From: Gonatopus flavifemur | Taxonomy: Eukaryota; Arthropoda; Insecta; Hymenoptera; Dryinidae | Direction: 5' to 3' | Length of the DNA stretch: 64,000 bases | Assembly (NCBI GenBank): GCA_018340375.1 | Contig: JAFFJZ010000009.1 | Location: 11,858,501 to 11,922,500, forward strand | In this document: positions 55,675 through 64,000 of the stretch, one piece after another | Position numbering within the stretch: the first letter of the stretch is position 1 | Layout of the letters: each line of letters starts with the position of its first letter | Made by a program: the position numbers and the translations under genes | Notes under the pieces: generated by a model | What the model was told of the DNA's origin: nothing | Database searches by the model: none | The model's input: the letters and a program-made list of their open reading frames with translations, nothing else

Positions 55675-56030
55675 AAAAAAAAACACTGGAGGGTTAAATG
55701 TCGTTTTACACAGAAAGCAATACGAGTGTTTCATAAAACTCATTTTTTATCGATTAGAGCGCTATCTGTGCGGAATTCAGAAAAATGGTTCAGACAAAAG
55801 TTTCTTGTTTTTCAACGTCAAATCTGAATCTGCAGTCAAAAATAGGGGATTTCATTCAAGAAACACAAGTTGACCTCTGAATGACCTCGAAGTTGAGATC
55901 CGAGGCCAAAGTCAAGGTCACCATCATATGTCCCCCTCAGAATCTCGAAACTTTTGTCCGAAACATTTTCCTCCAAAACTCCTTGTTTTTGAGTTATTCC
56001 GATATAAAAATTAAAATGGGACACCTTGTA
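55675..56030. mobile_element. solo terminal arm related to the 25.3-28.9 kb element
   Basis: From AGAAGCTGAAAAAAAAACAC to AAAATGGGACACCTTGTA it matches about 28567-28929 in the same orientation (AAAGCAATACGAGT, GTTCAGACAAAAGTTTCTTG, TTGAGTTATTCCGATATAAA). It abuts copy B of the DD41D transposon, sharing its flanking TATA. One terminal base pair differs (CACCTTG against CACCCTG). No partner arm is nearby. Confidence 0.75.
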
Positions 56031-56034
56031 TATA

Positions 56035-58043
56035 CAGGGTGGGGCATTTGAAGTGTCGCGGGCGTTTTTTCCAAAAATAAAGTGAGATACGAGAAAATTT
56101 TTCGGACAAAAGTTGTGGGGTACCGAGGCTTTGCCCTCAAATCTCATCTTCAAGGGCATTCTGAGATCAACTCTTGTTTTTTAAATAGCATCTCATATTT
56201 TTTACTGCAGATTTGGATTCTAGGTCAAAAACCAAGAAACTTTTGTCTGAACCATTTTCCTGAAATCCGCAAAAATGGCGCTCTAATCGATATTGTTCCA
56301 TTTTGAATCTGACATTCGAATAACTCGAAAACGAAGGGTCTTGCAAAAGAATGTTTCGTACAAAAGTTGTCAATACACAACACATTTCAATCGTCTACAT
56401 TACCACCATTCAGAGCTCACGCGATGTAAACAAACGACGGGGTTCAGTGAAAATTCACGATTTTGAAAGTCAGTTGGTCAGTTACATTTGATTATTACTT
56501 GGTTTATGACAAATTGAAAATCATGGATATCCGATACACGGTTTCTGAAAAGATCGATATGATCTACATTTACGGTGAAGTGCATAAGAACCCCAGACAA
56601 GCATATGACTTGTATGCAGAACGATTTCCTGAAAGAACAACGCCATCCATTAGGTATTTTCAACGCATTACAAAATTATTCTCAGAAACGGGAAGTGTTA
56701 CAAGGGAAAAACGACATCGAATGAGAACTGTTAGCGGAGAAAATAAGGAAGTTAATGTACTAGCTGCAGTAGCCAATAATCCACACGTGAGCTCTCGTGA
56801 AATTGAACTCCATTCAGGAATTTCTCGAAGAAGTGTTCTTCGAATACTGAAACGTCACAAATTCCATCCGTATCACATTTGTTTGCATCAAGACCTTCAC
56901 GGTGATGATTTCGAAAATCGTTCACAGTTTTGTCGATGGGGTCTAGCGCAAATGCACAATAACAACTTCATCAACATATTATTTTCTGATGAGTCGACGT
57001 TCATCAATCATGGTCAAGTAAATCGACATAATATGCATTACTGGGCGACAGAAAATCCAAGATGGTTACGTCAAGTAGAGCATCAAAGACAATGGGCTGT
57101 GAATGTTTGGTGTGGTATTTTTCGATCTCGAGTAATTGGACCGTACTTCATTGCAGATACGCTAAATGGAGAGAAGTACAGACATTTCTTAGATCAAGTA
57201 CTTCCAACATTACTTGAAGACATACCTATTCAGGAACGATTGAATATGTGGTATCAACACGATGGTTGTCCATCCCATTATGCAGTCACAGCTCGAGAAA
57301 TATTGGACAGAGATTATCCTGGACGATGGATAGGACGTCGTGGACCAGTTCATTGGCCTGCCCGTTCTCCGGATCTTACTTCTCCAGATTTTTTTTTATG
57401 GGGATACATAAAAGATACAGTTTATCAACAAGCACCGACTACACCTGAGAATATGCGTCAACGAATCATCAATGCATGCGCGAGCATCAATGAAGATATT
57501 TTAGCACGAGTTCAGCAATCTTTTGTAAAACGTTTTGAAATGTGTATTGAAGTCGAAGGCCATCATTTTGAGCATCTACTGCATTAAAATTATCCAAGTG
57601 ATGTAGACGATTGAAATGTGTTGTGTTTTGTCTGTTATACCCCATCACCTCCGTTTCAGTTCAAGGGGTCCCCCTTGGAATCAGACAACTTTTGTCCGAA
57701 ACATTCTCCTCCAAGACCCTTCGTTTTCGAGTTATTCTAATGTCAGATTCAGTATGGAACAATATCGATTAGAGCGCCATCTTTGCGGATTTCAGGAAAA
57801 TGGTTCAGACAAAAGTTTCTTGGTTTTTGACCTAGAATCCAAATCTGCAGTAAAAAATATGAGATGCTATTTAAAAAACAAGAGTTGACCTCAGAATGCC
57901 CTTGAAGATGAGATTTGAGGTCAAAGCCAAGGCCACCATCGGATGTCCCCCTCGATACCCTACAATTTTTGTCCGAAAAATTTTCTCGTATCTCATTTTA
58001 TTTTTGGAAAAAACGCCCGCGACACTTTAAATGCCCCACCCTG
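56035..58043 (+). mobile_element. DD41D transposon, copy B, intact transposase
   Basis: CAGGGTGGGGCATTTGAAGT at the left and CAGGGTGGGGCATTTAAAGT (right complement) sit within inverted repeats of about 350 bases. TATA lies at 56031-56034 and 58044-58047. The 2009-bp unit lacks 23 bases near 56127 that copy A keeps in the equivalent arm; apart from this and scattered substitutions the two copies agree. It is nested in the hAT-like element, next to the solo arm. Confidence 0.95.
56523..57587 (+). CDS. DD41D Tc1/mariner-superfamily transposase
   Basis: Start chosen at MDIRYTVSEKIDMIYIYGEV (354 residues) over an upstream Met 20 codons earlier, because this one matches copy A and the domain start. 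Residues 10-60 form a DUF4817-type helix-turn-helix (NPRQAYDLYAERFPERTTPS). HVSSREIELHSGISRRSVLR follows. Catalytic residues are D156 (LFSDESTF), D247 (YQHDGCPSHYA) and D289 (LTSPDFFLWGYIKD), with 41 residues between the last two. D,D41D is the signature reported for rosa-like elements; a closer family name needs a tree. No defects are seen, so it may be active. Confidence 0.93.
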   Translation: MDIRYTVSEKIDMIYIYGEVHKNPRQAYDLYAERFPERTTPSIRYFQRITKLFSETGSVTREKRHRMRTVSGENKEVNVLAAVANNPHVSSREIELHSGISRRSVLRILKRHKFHPYHICLHQDLHGDDFENRSQFCRWGLAQMHNNNFINILFSDESTFINHGQVNRHNMHYWATENPRWLRQVEHQRQWAVNVWCGIFRSRVIGPYFIADTLNGEKYRHFLDQVLPTLLEDIPIQERLNMWYQHDGCPSHYAVTAREILDRDYPGRWIGRRGPVHWPARSPDLTSPDFFLWGYIKDTVYQQAPTTPENMRQRIINACASINEDILARVQQSFVKRFEMCIEVEGHHFEHLLH

Positions 58044-58047
58044 TATA

Positions 58048-58566
58048 TGTGTAAATAGATGTATGAATGAATTTACGTGTGTATATTTGTATATTAGTAT
58101 ACGTATATATACATATATGTATATATATACAAGCTTTCATAATTCTTCGATTTGAAATGTTCCTGTCATGACATTTTTTAAATAAATTGATATGAGATCG
58201 ATGATTTATATTCATTCATCAGGAATTCATTTTTATATCAACAGCGTTGCTCAAATCTGTTGATGGGTCACATTTCTAGTCCTCAATTTCGGTCAAACCA
58301 AATTTCTAACGGAATCAACCCACCAAAAATTCACGTTGAATAGAATAACCAATGACGCACAGAATTTCCAGCCGATAGACACCCTGAAAAATACGAATGT
58401 TACCATCCGAGCATGCTTTCTTTCTACCAAAATACTCTAATTTGAATTCATAGGAAAATCCATACTTCAGACCGTTCGGATAACCACACACTTTTTTCGG
58501 TAGAGTGTCTCAGTCCCGAAGGTCAATCTTCCCGAAAGTCCGATACACCGAAATGCAAAATCCTGT
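58048..58566. other. no gene; TA-rich microsatellite at 58.09-58.13 kb
   Basis: A TATATAC/GTATATA-rich run follows the DD41D element. The rest is unassigned interior of the hAT-like element. Confidence 0.4.
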
Positions 58567-58881
58567 CCCAGCCAGCAAAGTGCTTCCAAATTCACGTCTC
58601 CGCTACTAGCAGTGCTAGTGGGAGCAACGTAGTAGCTTTTTCATTACCGTGAGACTGCATGTTACCATAACATATATATGATTCAATTTATAACGTAGCA
58701 CTACCTCAGCGCTACCAGTATTATCATGAAGCGCTACCAAGTAGTGCTCCTAGTAAAAATATGACCAAGTTGCTCCTATTTCCATACATAAATGAAGCCA
58801 TATATATACAGAAGATTTTTAACTGTATAAGTGAATGGTAGCACCACTGCCAAAAGCGCTGCCTTGATTTTGTTGGCTGGG
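58567..58881. mobile_element. MITE, CCCAGCCARCAAA ends
   Basis: CCCAGCCAGCAAAGTGCTTC at the left and CCCAGCCAACAAAATC (right complement) match over 13 bases bar one. The interior has many GTAGCACTACC / AGTAGTGCTCC / GCGCTACCA words in both senses, giving several small stems. No frame or clear duplication is present. Confidence 0.55.
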
Positions 58882-59105
58882 GTGTGTTGAACATCTACAA
58901 ATCCTGGTATTACCCATACAGCACCGGGAGGTCTTTTCAATGTTCAAAAAACGTGCTTAATTACACAGAGAACGTGGAAATAACGTTTCGGGATGTTCTA
59001 AGAACGTCACATGTATGTCCCAGATTGTATGGCGCAAATGTCCCGGTTTGTTCTATTCATTTGCACCGTGCGACGTTCTGGAAACGTGTTCAATAAAGGT
59101 TTCCA
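58882..59105. other. unassigned, shares block with 50.5-50.6 kb
   Basis: ACAGCACCGGGAGGT and AACGTTTCGGGATGTTCTAA words match a reverse-complement block near 50540-50625. It encodes nothing recognised. Confidence 0.3.
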
Positions 59106-59358
59106 CACTGAGAAAAAAATTTATTCCAGTCAAATAAATATTTATTTGTCCTGTACCAAAGAAATATTTATTAGAATTGACAAAATATTCTTTGGAACCA
59201 AAATAATTCATTGGAATCAAATAAACGATTAAAACCATCTATTTAATTCAAATAAATTATTTTGGTTCCAAAGAATATTTTGTTAATTCTAATGAATATT
59301 TCTTTGCTACGGGACAAATCAATATTTATTTGACTAGAATAAATTTTTTTTTCAGTGC
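59106..59358. mobile_element. palindromic MITE, CACTGAGAAAAAAA ends
   Basis: CACTGAGAAAAAAATTTATT pairs with the right end AATAAATTTTTTTTTCAGTG. The arms run almost to the centre (AATATTTATTTGTCC / GGACAAATCAATATT; AATATTCTTTGGAACCAAAA / TTTTGGTTCCAAAGAATATT), with a loop of only about 30 bases. CA flanks both sides. The short ORFs in it are mirror images. Confidence 0.75.
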
Positions 59359-60620
59359 ATTACGTTGTGCGAAGCTGCGCATATGTTTTTGAAGGTTAGT
59401 TTTCATGAAAGTATGTTGGGAAAACATGAGAACGGCCCGTAGTAGATGAAAAGAACGAGTTAAGAACGTATTCAGGGGCATCCAAAATGCAAATACTCTA
59501 AATATTTAAAAAACTTACTCCTCGGGGACCAAAACACGCAAAACCAAGTGCATGTTTTCAAAACGTTGAGAGAACTTTCTGTGCTTTCTGGGTAGTGAAA
59601 CCAACGATGCCTAGTTGGCTTGGAACACCCCAAATCTTATTTTCAGAAATCCATTGTTTTCATAGGTATTGAACACACGGTGGAAGCTGCAATGTTGCGA
59701 CAAAATTTCAGTACCTTAAAATATAATAGTTAGATGGCTAGCAACATCTAGGAATATTTCAGTATATCGAACTTTCGGGAAAATGGACCTTCGGAACTGC
59801 GACACTCTACCATTTTTTTCAATGTACGAAGCACTTGCAAGTGTCTAGTTTTAGGCTAGTCAAGCGTTACAAAACTCTCGAATCCCTAGATCATTTCAAC
59901 TTGGAAATATTTGAAAAAGTAATATTTCTGATCCCTGTTACACTTGTACTTGTTGAATTGATTTACCGATGAAAATTTCATGCTTTCGACAATTACGCAA
60001 CGTTTGCTAGCTCCGCAAAAAGAAATAGACGCAATTATTGGTATTAGAAGTATGAATGATGTAAATACTCATTGTTAGATGTAGATTTTCGATAATGAGA
60101 TTTGTTTTCTGAAATGGAATCTGACTTATAAATGAAACTGAAACTGGCACCCGTAAAGCTAGCAGCCGATTATCATAACTTTTTCCACAAAACTTTCATC
60201 AAAGATTCAAATATCTGAGACATTTAGTAGAATGCCACTCAATTGATTTTTGGTGTGAACACAGCTGGAACCACATTGAATCAAAAGTTACAACAATTAG
60301 CTACTAGCTTCAGGTTGCTGGTTTTAGCTTAATGATTCATAACCTCCATTCGTATTATTCACAAATTTGAATGAGTTTGAATTGTAAATGGAACTATGAG
60401 TTACCCTTCAACTGATGAATCAAATTGTTTTTCTCCAATTTTATTCATATTTTATCAAATTTTCTCCATGAATAATGAAGAAAACAGGTATAAAATGGAA
60501 TTATTCCGGCCCCGATGGGAGCCCTGTTGATACCCAATTAGGTTGTAATGATTTTTGCGTCACATTCACCATTTAATACTTGTTAAGCCCCGATTATTAT
60601 GATGGCATTACTGATGGAAT
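59359..60620. other. no gene seen
   Basis: AT-rich interior of the hAT-like element between two remnants of its gene. Parts of the missing central coding sequence might hide here, but no frame can be supported. Confidence 0.3.
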
Positions 60621-60622
60621 TT

Positions 60623-60835
60623 CTACACGGGGTCATGTGCCACGGACTTTTTAACAACTGAAAAACTCACTCTTGTGTTGGTAAGCTTACTGGCTGATTT
60701 GAATCTCTCTTCAAAACAACATCGAAGCACGTCCTCGTATGTTGCGAGATTATGTGGCAGAAAATCCTTCATATGGCCAAATATAGGACACACAAAGGAC
60801 TGTCTCATCAGTTTCTTGGACATAGTTGTATCCAT
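60623..60835 (-). pseudogene. probable N-terminal fragment of the GCDGT-family protein
   Basis: A 70-codon minus-strand frame reads MDTTMSKKLMRQSFVCPIFG, HMKDFLPHNLATYEDVLRCC and FEERFKSASKLTNTRVSFSV, then KKSVAHDPV. The LxTYEDVLRCC word is typical of the N-terminal region of the same arthropod family as 52728-53960. It lies upstream in the right order and strand. The frame ends soon after, so the gene is broken or spliced. Assignment is from recalled family character, not an alignment. Confidence 0.4.
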
Positions 60836-60978
60836 ATACTGATCCGATATCGATTTTCCTAACGTAAAGATTATATCAGCACAATATACTGAACACTATG
60901 TTGAAAAGTGCCATGAACGGTACACCACTACACAACACAATGGACTGCACTCTATACAGTTTACTTACTTTGATTTGC

Positions 60979-61364
60979 ACGGAAAAAAAGGTAGTTGCAG
61001 CAACTACTTAAATAGTCGATTTTCGACCATCTACTTCAGTAGTTGCTGTAGCTACTTAGTAGTCAGGACAAGTAACACGTTACCTGTCTCGACTAATTCA
61101 AAATACCTCAAGCATTTACGTTAGTTAGTGCAACTATCGAGTCACTTGTCCTGACTACTAAGTAGCTGCAGCAACTACTTAGTAGTCAGGACAAGTAACA
61201 CGTTACCTGTCTCGACTAATTCAAAATACCTCAAGCATTTACGTTAGTTAGTGCAACTATCGAGTCACTTGTCCTGACTACTAAGTAGCTGCAGCAACTA
61301 CTTAAGTAGATGGTCGAAAATCGACTATTCAAGTAGTTGCTGCAACTATTTCTTCTTTCCCGTG
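60979..61364. mobile_element. palindromic element with internal 123-bp duplication
   Basis: The ends CACGGAAAAAAAGGTAGTTG and CAACTATTTCTTCTTTCCCGTG pair, followed by GTAGTTGCTGCAGCTACT-type stems. A 123-bp block starting AGTCAGGACAAGTAACACGT occurs at 61061 and again, identically by eye, at 61184. Each copy is itself palindromic (AGTCAGGACAAGT / ACTTGTCCTGACT). TA follows the right end, and TG precedes the left. Confidence 0.7.
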
Positions 61365-61416
61365 TACTCACTTTGTACTGTTGCTAGTCCAATTGAGAAT
61401 AACAACTTGATAACTA

Positions 61417-61691
61417 CACGGAGAAAATTTTGTAGTATACATTGCATAAAAAATGTGTTCAATATTACTATGTTTTTGTAAAGTTGGACCATAATATGAT
61501 AATGATTTAAATTACGATAGATTATAGTAAAATTGGAAACAAAACAAAGAAAGGTTACAATGTCTCAATCGTAAAAAGGGATGCATGCGAAGCATTTCTG
61601 AATAAACGTTCAGTGATTTCAGTCAGAGTGTCAGTATAGTCCAGCGTTACAAAATAATTGTAGTAATCTATACTACAAAATTCTCTCCGTG
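61417..61691. mobile_element. MITE, CACGGAGAAAATT ends, TA duplication
   Basis: CACGGAGAAAATTTTGTAGT and the right complement CACGGAGAGAATTTTGTAGT match in 19 of 20 positions and continue into ATA. TA lies at 61415-61416 and 61692-61693. Same terminal family as 53589-53809. There is no frame. Confidence 0.8.
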
Positions 61692-62066
61692 TAACGGCAC
61701 TGTTATATCACGTCCTGCAACGTGACACATGAGAGAACTTCTGCGCTTCTCTTCGTGAATTCCAGGAAATTCGCGTGATTAGAAGATATTTTGTACACAC
61801 AGAAATACTTTGCTTTCTCATTCAGCATTACCAGTTGCAACTTCTTCACACTGTAGCGTTCGAAATAAATATGGGAGACGAATTTCAGAAAATTATCAGA
61901 AAATTGTGGAATTCATCATTTTTTCGAAACTTTGGGTGCTTTGCGGGATCGGAAGATATCATCCGATCGTGATCATTCTTTTTGTTTTTCATTTATTCAC
62001 CAATCGTAACTTTTCCGCACTATAGCGAGTCGGAAATATCAAGTTGGATCTTTTCGCACCACCCCA

Positions 62067-62353
62067 GTGTTGACGGTTTGCCCAGGTTTTGACAGCTCAT
62101 AATAGATTACACCCTTCTGATGCCACCAAACACAGAGCATTGTCTTCTTTTCAAAACGATTTGGTCTTGTAGTGGATTTTGATGATTTACCTGGTTTCAC
62201 CCATGATTTCCGACGCTTAAGATTCTCAAAAGACTTTCTTTTGTATCTGTCGAACAGCATTTCACGAGTGATTTTTCGGTTTTCTTGCTGTCTTTCATTC
62301 ACTTCATGTGGGACCCATTTTCCCACTTTCCGACTCTTTCCCATGGCTTTCAA
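62067..62353 (-). pseudogene. mariner transposase, middle part (host of the insertion)
   Basis: The minus-strand frame reads KWVPHEVNERQQENRKITRE (the WVPHEL linker of mariners), MLFDRYKRKSF, then a deletion that removes the first catalytic VTGDEKW-type motif, RRKSWVKPGKSSKSTTRPNR, MLCVWWHQKGVIYYELSKPG and QTVNT. It then runs into the hAT-like terminus. The next mariner residues (TDRYQQQ) are found at 51963 leftward. The N-terminal region beyond 62353 is missing. Confidence 0.85.
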
Positions 62354-62369
62354 ACGGATGGAGACGTGT

Positions 62370-62910
62370 ATTCCGCAGCGTTATCAGTCCTGGTTCACCA
62401 CTGGCCCAGTCTCGTATTACGAAAGCAGTTGTATTACTACAGAATGAATTTGGTTCCTGATCCCCTACCAATTCAGTATTAGGGCGATTTTACAGCAATA
62501 CTGTTGGAGTATCATGTTCTCATGTATTTTACAATGTAATTAGCGCTGGCTCAGTACTGGTGTAGCTTGGGTCATTCGAAATACAGTTGGTTTGGATTTT
62601 GAATCACGGCCGATTTCGTAGTGAGACAATGTTGTATGAATACTAGCTCGTACAATGTTGCCAACCCTGGTTTGATGCTGGGACAGTGCCGTCTCCTAAA
62701 ACGTGGGTCTTTGCTCAGCGGTGAAGATCGAGTACTGGCGCAAAACTGTTTGTCTATGGCAACCAATACTTTTCGAAATCCGTCCAACAATTGGTGCCAG
62801 TTGAGAAACAGTAATGACCCTGAATAAAAATCGTTGTTTCTGCCGGACTCCGGCAAATACAACCTTGCCAGTACAGCGCCTCTTGACAACTCTGGCAGTT
62901 TCCACATAGG
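62370..62910 (-). mobile_element. fragment of the CCCATGTGG family, right-hand end
   Basis: The edge TTTCCACATAGG (62899-62910) and the words GGCAAATACAACCTTGCCAG and GTTTCTCAACTGG-type sequence match, in reverse, the left subterminal region of the 29838 unit. The remainder has the family's CAGTACTGG / TGCCAG words. The other end is missing where it meets the mariner remnant. Confidence 0.5.
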
Positions 62911-63621
62911 TAGTCTCGTAGTCTCGTGCACCCCAAGTCAATCATGTGCGATTCGTTGTTGGTACAAAAATCAGATGCTAGATGCGATGAATCTCGTCTA
63001 GTATGAAATATTTCTGTCCGAGATACTGTAGCATTTCACAACAGAACATTGACAATACTTTAGTAGTTTAATATCTGAGGGCTAATAATATCTTTTATCA
63101 GGACTCTTCAGATTATTTTTGGTAATCTTGAAGAGGTTTTTCGGAAATTCGAATGCTTTTGAGAATTCTTTGCGAAGGTTATTTCGGTATTGATTGACGA
63201 GCATGAGCAACCGTTTGAAACAATTTGCACGGACTTTGTGTTCCCAAATGCGCAAAAATAGGCTGTAAACCTGCGATTCTACAGTGAGAGAAAAATTGTG
63301 AGGAAGGATAAAAATCAATGCAATAATTATTCCCATATCAACGCGGCAACTCGGAGACAACTTGACAACATTGTTTCCAATGGGAAGTTGGTATGGTGAA
63401 ATATTAAAACCAAATATTGGAAAGATGTCCACATGTAAATAGAATAATTTCAAAACCAGATATTAGTAGACTTTCACATTCTACGAGAGGAAAAATTGAG
63501 GTCCTTGTCGGTGAATAAACATGAATCTACTATGTGAAATGAAATTATTTATAAGGTATTGCGAATTCCCCAGTGAAAAAGGTTCATATATGCGCTGTAT
63601 ATAATTATTGGAGTTTATACA
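62911..63621. other. no gene seen
   Basis: A 123-codon minus-strand frame (63082-63453) is open but has no recognised similarity and no splice context. It is not called. Confidence 0.3.
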
Positions 63622-63895
63622 CCCTAGTAAAAAGGGATTATATATGGTCTGTATATAGTTATTGAAGTTTATATAAGTATTATTAAAATTTATATAGTTA
63701 TATATGGAGTTATATATAAAAACTTGAATTGTTATATATAGTAAAAAATCGGAATAATTCTTTTCATATAGAATTATCTCAAATTCCATATATACCACTA
63801 TACATAACTATATATGTGCATATATTAATTTCAATAATACTTATATAAACTTTAATAATTATATATAGACCATATATAATCCCTTTTCACTAGGG
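63622..63895. mobile_element. AT-rich palindromic MITE, CCCTAGTRAAAAGGG ends
   Basis: CCCTAGTAAAAAGGGATTAT at the left matches the complement of the right end (CCCTAGTGAAAAGGGATTAT) in 19 of 20 positions. The arms continue ATATGGTCTGTATATA / TATATATAGACCATAT and TTTATATAAGTATTATT. The loop centre is about 63730-63790. No frame is real here. Confidence 0.75.
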
Positions 63896-63930
63896 CATGT
63901 ATTATTAGAATTTATATAAGGACATATATA

Positions 63931-64000
63931 CCCATGTGGAAATGTACACACGGGCCGCCACTGGCGCGGTACTGTTGCCAGAGTTGCCAGTACTGGCAAA
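63931..64000 (+). mobile_element. left end of a CCCATGTGGAAAT unit, cut by the window edge
   Basis: CCCATGTGGAAATGTACACA followed by CGGGCCGCCACTGGCGCGGT and TGCCAGTACTGGCAAA matches the inverted right end at 33655-33729 with one or two differences. The element continues beyond the window. Confidence 0.65.

Larger units (their letters stand above)
51964..62066 (-). mobile_element. 10.1-kb hAT-like element inserted in a mariner
   Basis: The left end is TAGGGTGGTACGAAAAAATT and the right end complement is TGGGGTGGTGCGAAAAGATC. Similarity runs inward about 240 bases (TGATATTTCCGA, CTATAGTGCGGAAAAGTT, GGAAGATAT region, GAAAAAATGATGAATT). Outside are GTGCTGAC (51956-51963) and GTGTTGAC (62067-62074): an 8-bp duplication with one change, fitting nTnnnnAn on the minus strand (GTCARCAC). 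TAGGG fits the YARNG start of hAT ends. Subtracting later insertions leaves under 5 kb. The only gene traces inside are the minus-strand family at 52728-60835. Confidence 0.7.

Noticed and set aside
63082..63453. 123-codon minus-strand frame
   Set aside because: No recognised motif, no neighbouring exon signals; length is within what AT-poor patches give by chance.
1..64000. Integrated virus or polydnavirus-type segment
   Set aside because: No viral structural or replication gene was recognised; all reverse transcriptase sequence belongs to LINEs.

Overview
The window looks like arthropod, most probably insect, nuclear DNA. It is AT-rich, has spliced exons with GT donors and AG acceptors, contains no operons, and is dominated by mariner/Tc1-type DNA transposons, two non-LTR retrotransposons, short inverted-repeat (MITE-like) elements and tandem repeats. 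A DUF4806-like exon suits an insect, possibly a hymenopteran; species cannot be settled from sequence alone. No rRNA, canonical tRNA gene, CRISPR array or bacterial gene was found.

Layout. 0-8 kb: a few exons of an unrecognised host gene on the plus strand (a decayed exon at 1.36 kb, a duplicated 87-bp exon at 5.1/5.2 kb, a DUF4806-like exon at 7.25 kb) among TIR elements. 8-15.4 kb: palindromic and tandem repeats. 15.4-18.8 kb: three mariners nested or abutting inside another inverted-repeat unit; one mariner has a full-length transposase frame. 19.1-23.0 kb: a two-ORF LINE on the minus strand, ORF2 broken. 23.6-28.9 kb: a large foldback, then a degraded DD41D-type element. 29.8-33.7 kb: a TIR-bounded unit (ends CCCATGTGGAAAT) holding a 157-bp satellite-like repeat and a plausible first coding exon. 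34.2-38 kb: a second LINE with an uninterrupted 933-codon endonuclease/reverse-transcriptase frame. 42.4-44.4 kb and 56.0-58.0 kb: two nearly identical DD41D transposons in opposite orientation. 46.8-49.7 kb: another CCCATGTGG-type unit with a foldback. 50.2 kb: a terminal exon.

The most notable structure is at 51.96-62.07 kb. Long inverted termini starting TAGGGTGG/TGGGGTGG are flanked by an 8-bp near-identical duplication (GTGCTGAC / GTGTTGAC) that fits the hAT pattern nTnnnnAn. The duplication lies inside the transposase codons of one mariner, whose two halves sit outside the termini. Inside are collinear fragments of a widespread but unnamed arthropod protein family, with GCDGT and a CxxH-like position, which may be a divergent hAT-like transposase. 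Later insertions (a DD41D element, MITEs, GC-rich tandem repeats) have inflated and broken it.

Functionally the region is a transposon graveyard with a few young residents. Proteins that look capable of activity by sequence alone are the mariner transposase (17.2-18.2 kb), the DD41D transposase (56.5-57.6 kb) and the 34.5-37.3 kb LINE ORF2. The host exons are thinly scattered between repeats and their gene models cannot be closed within the window.
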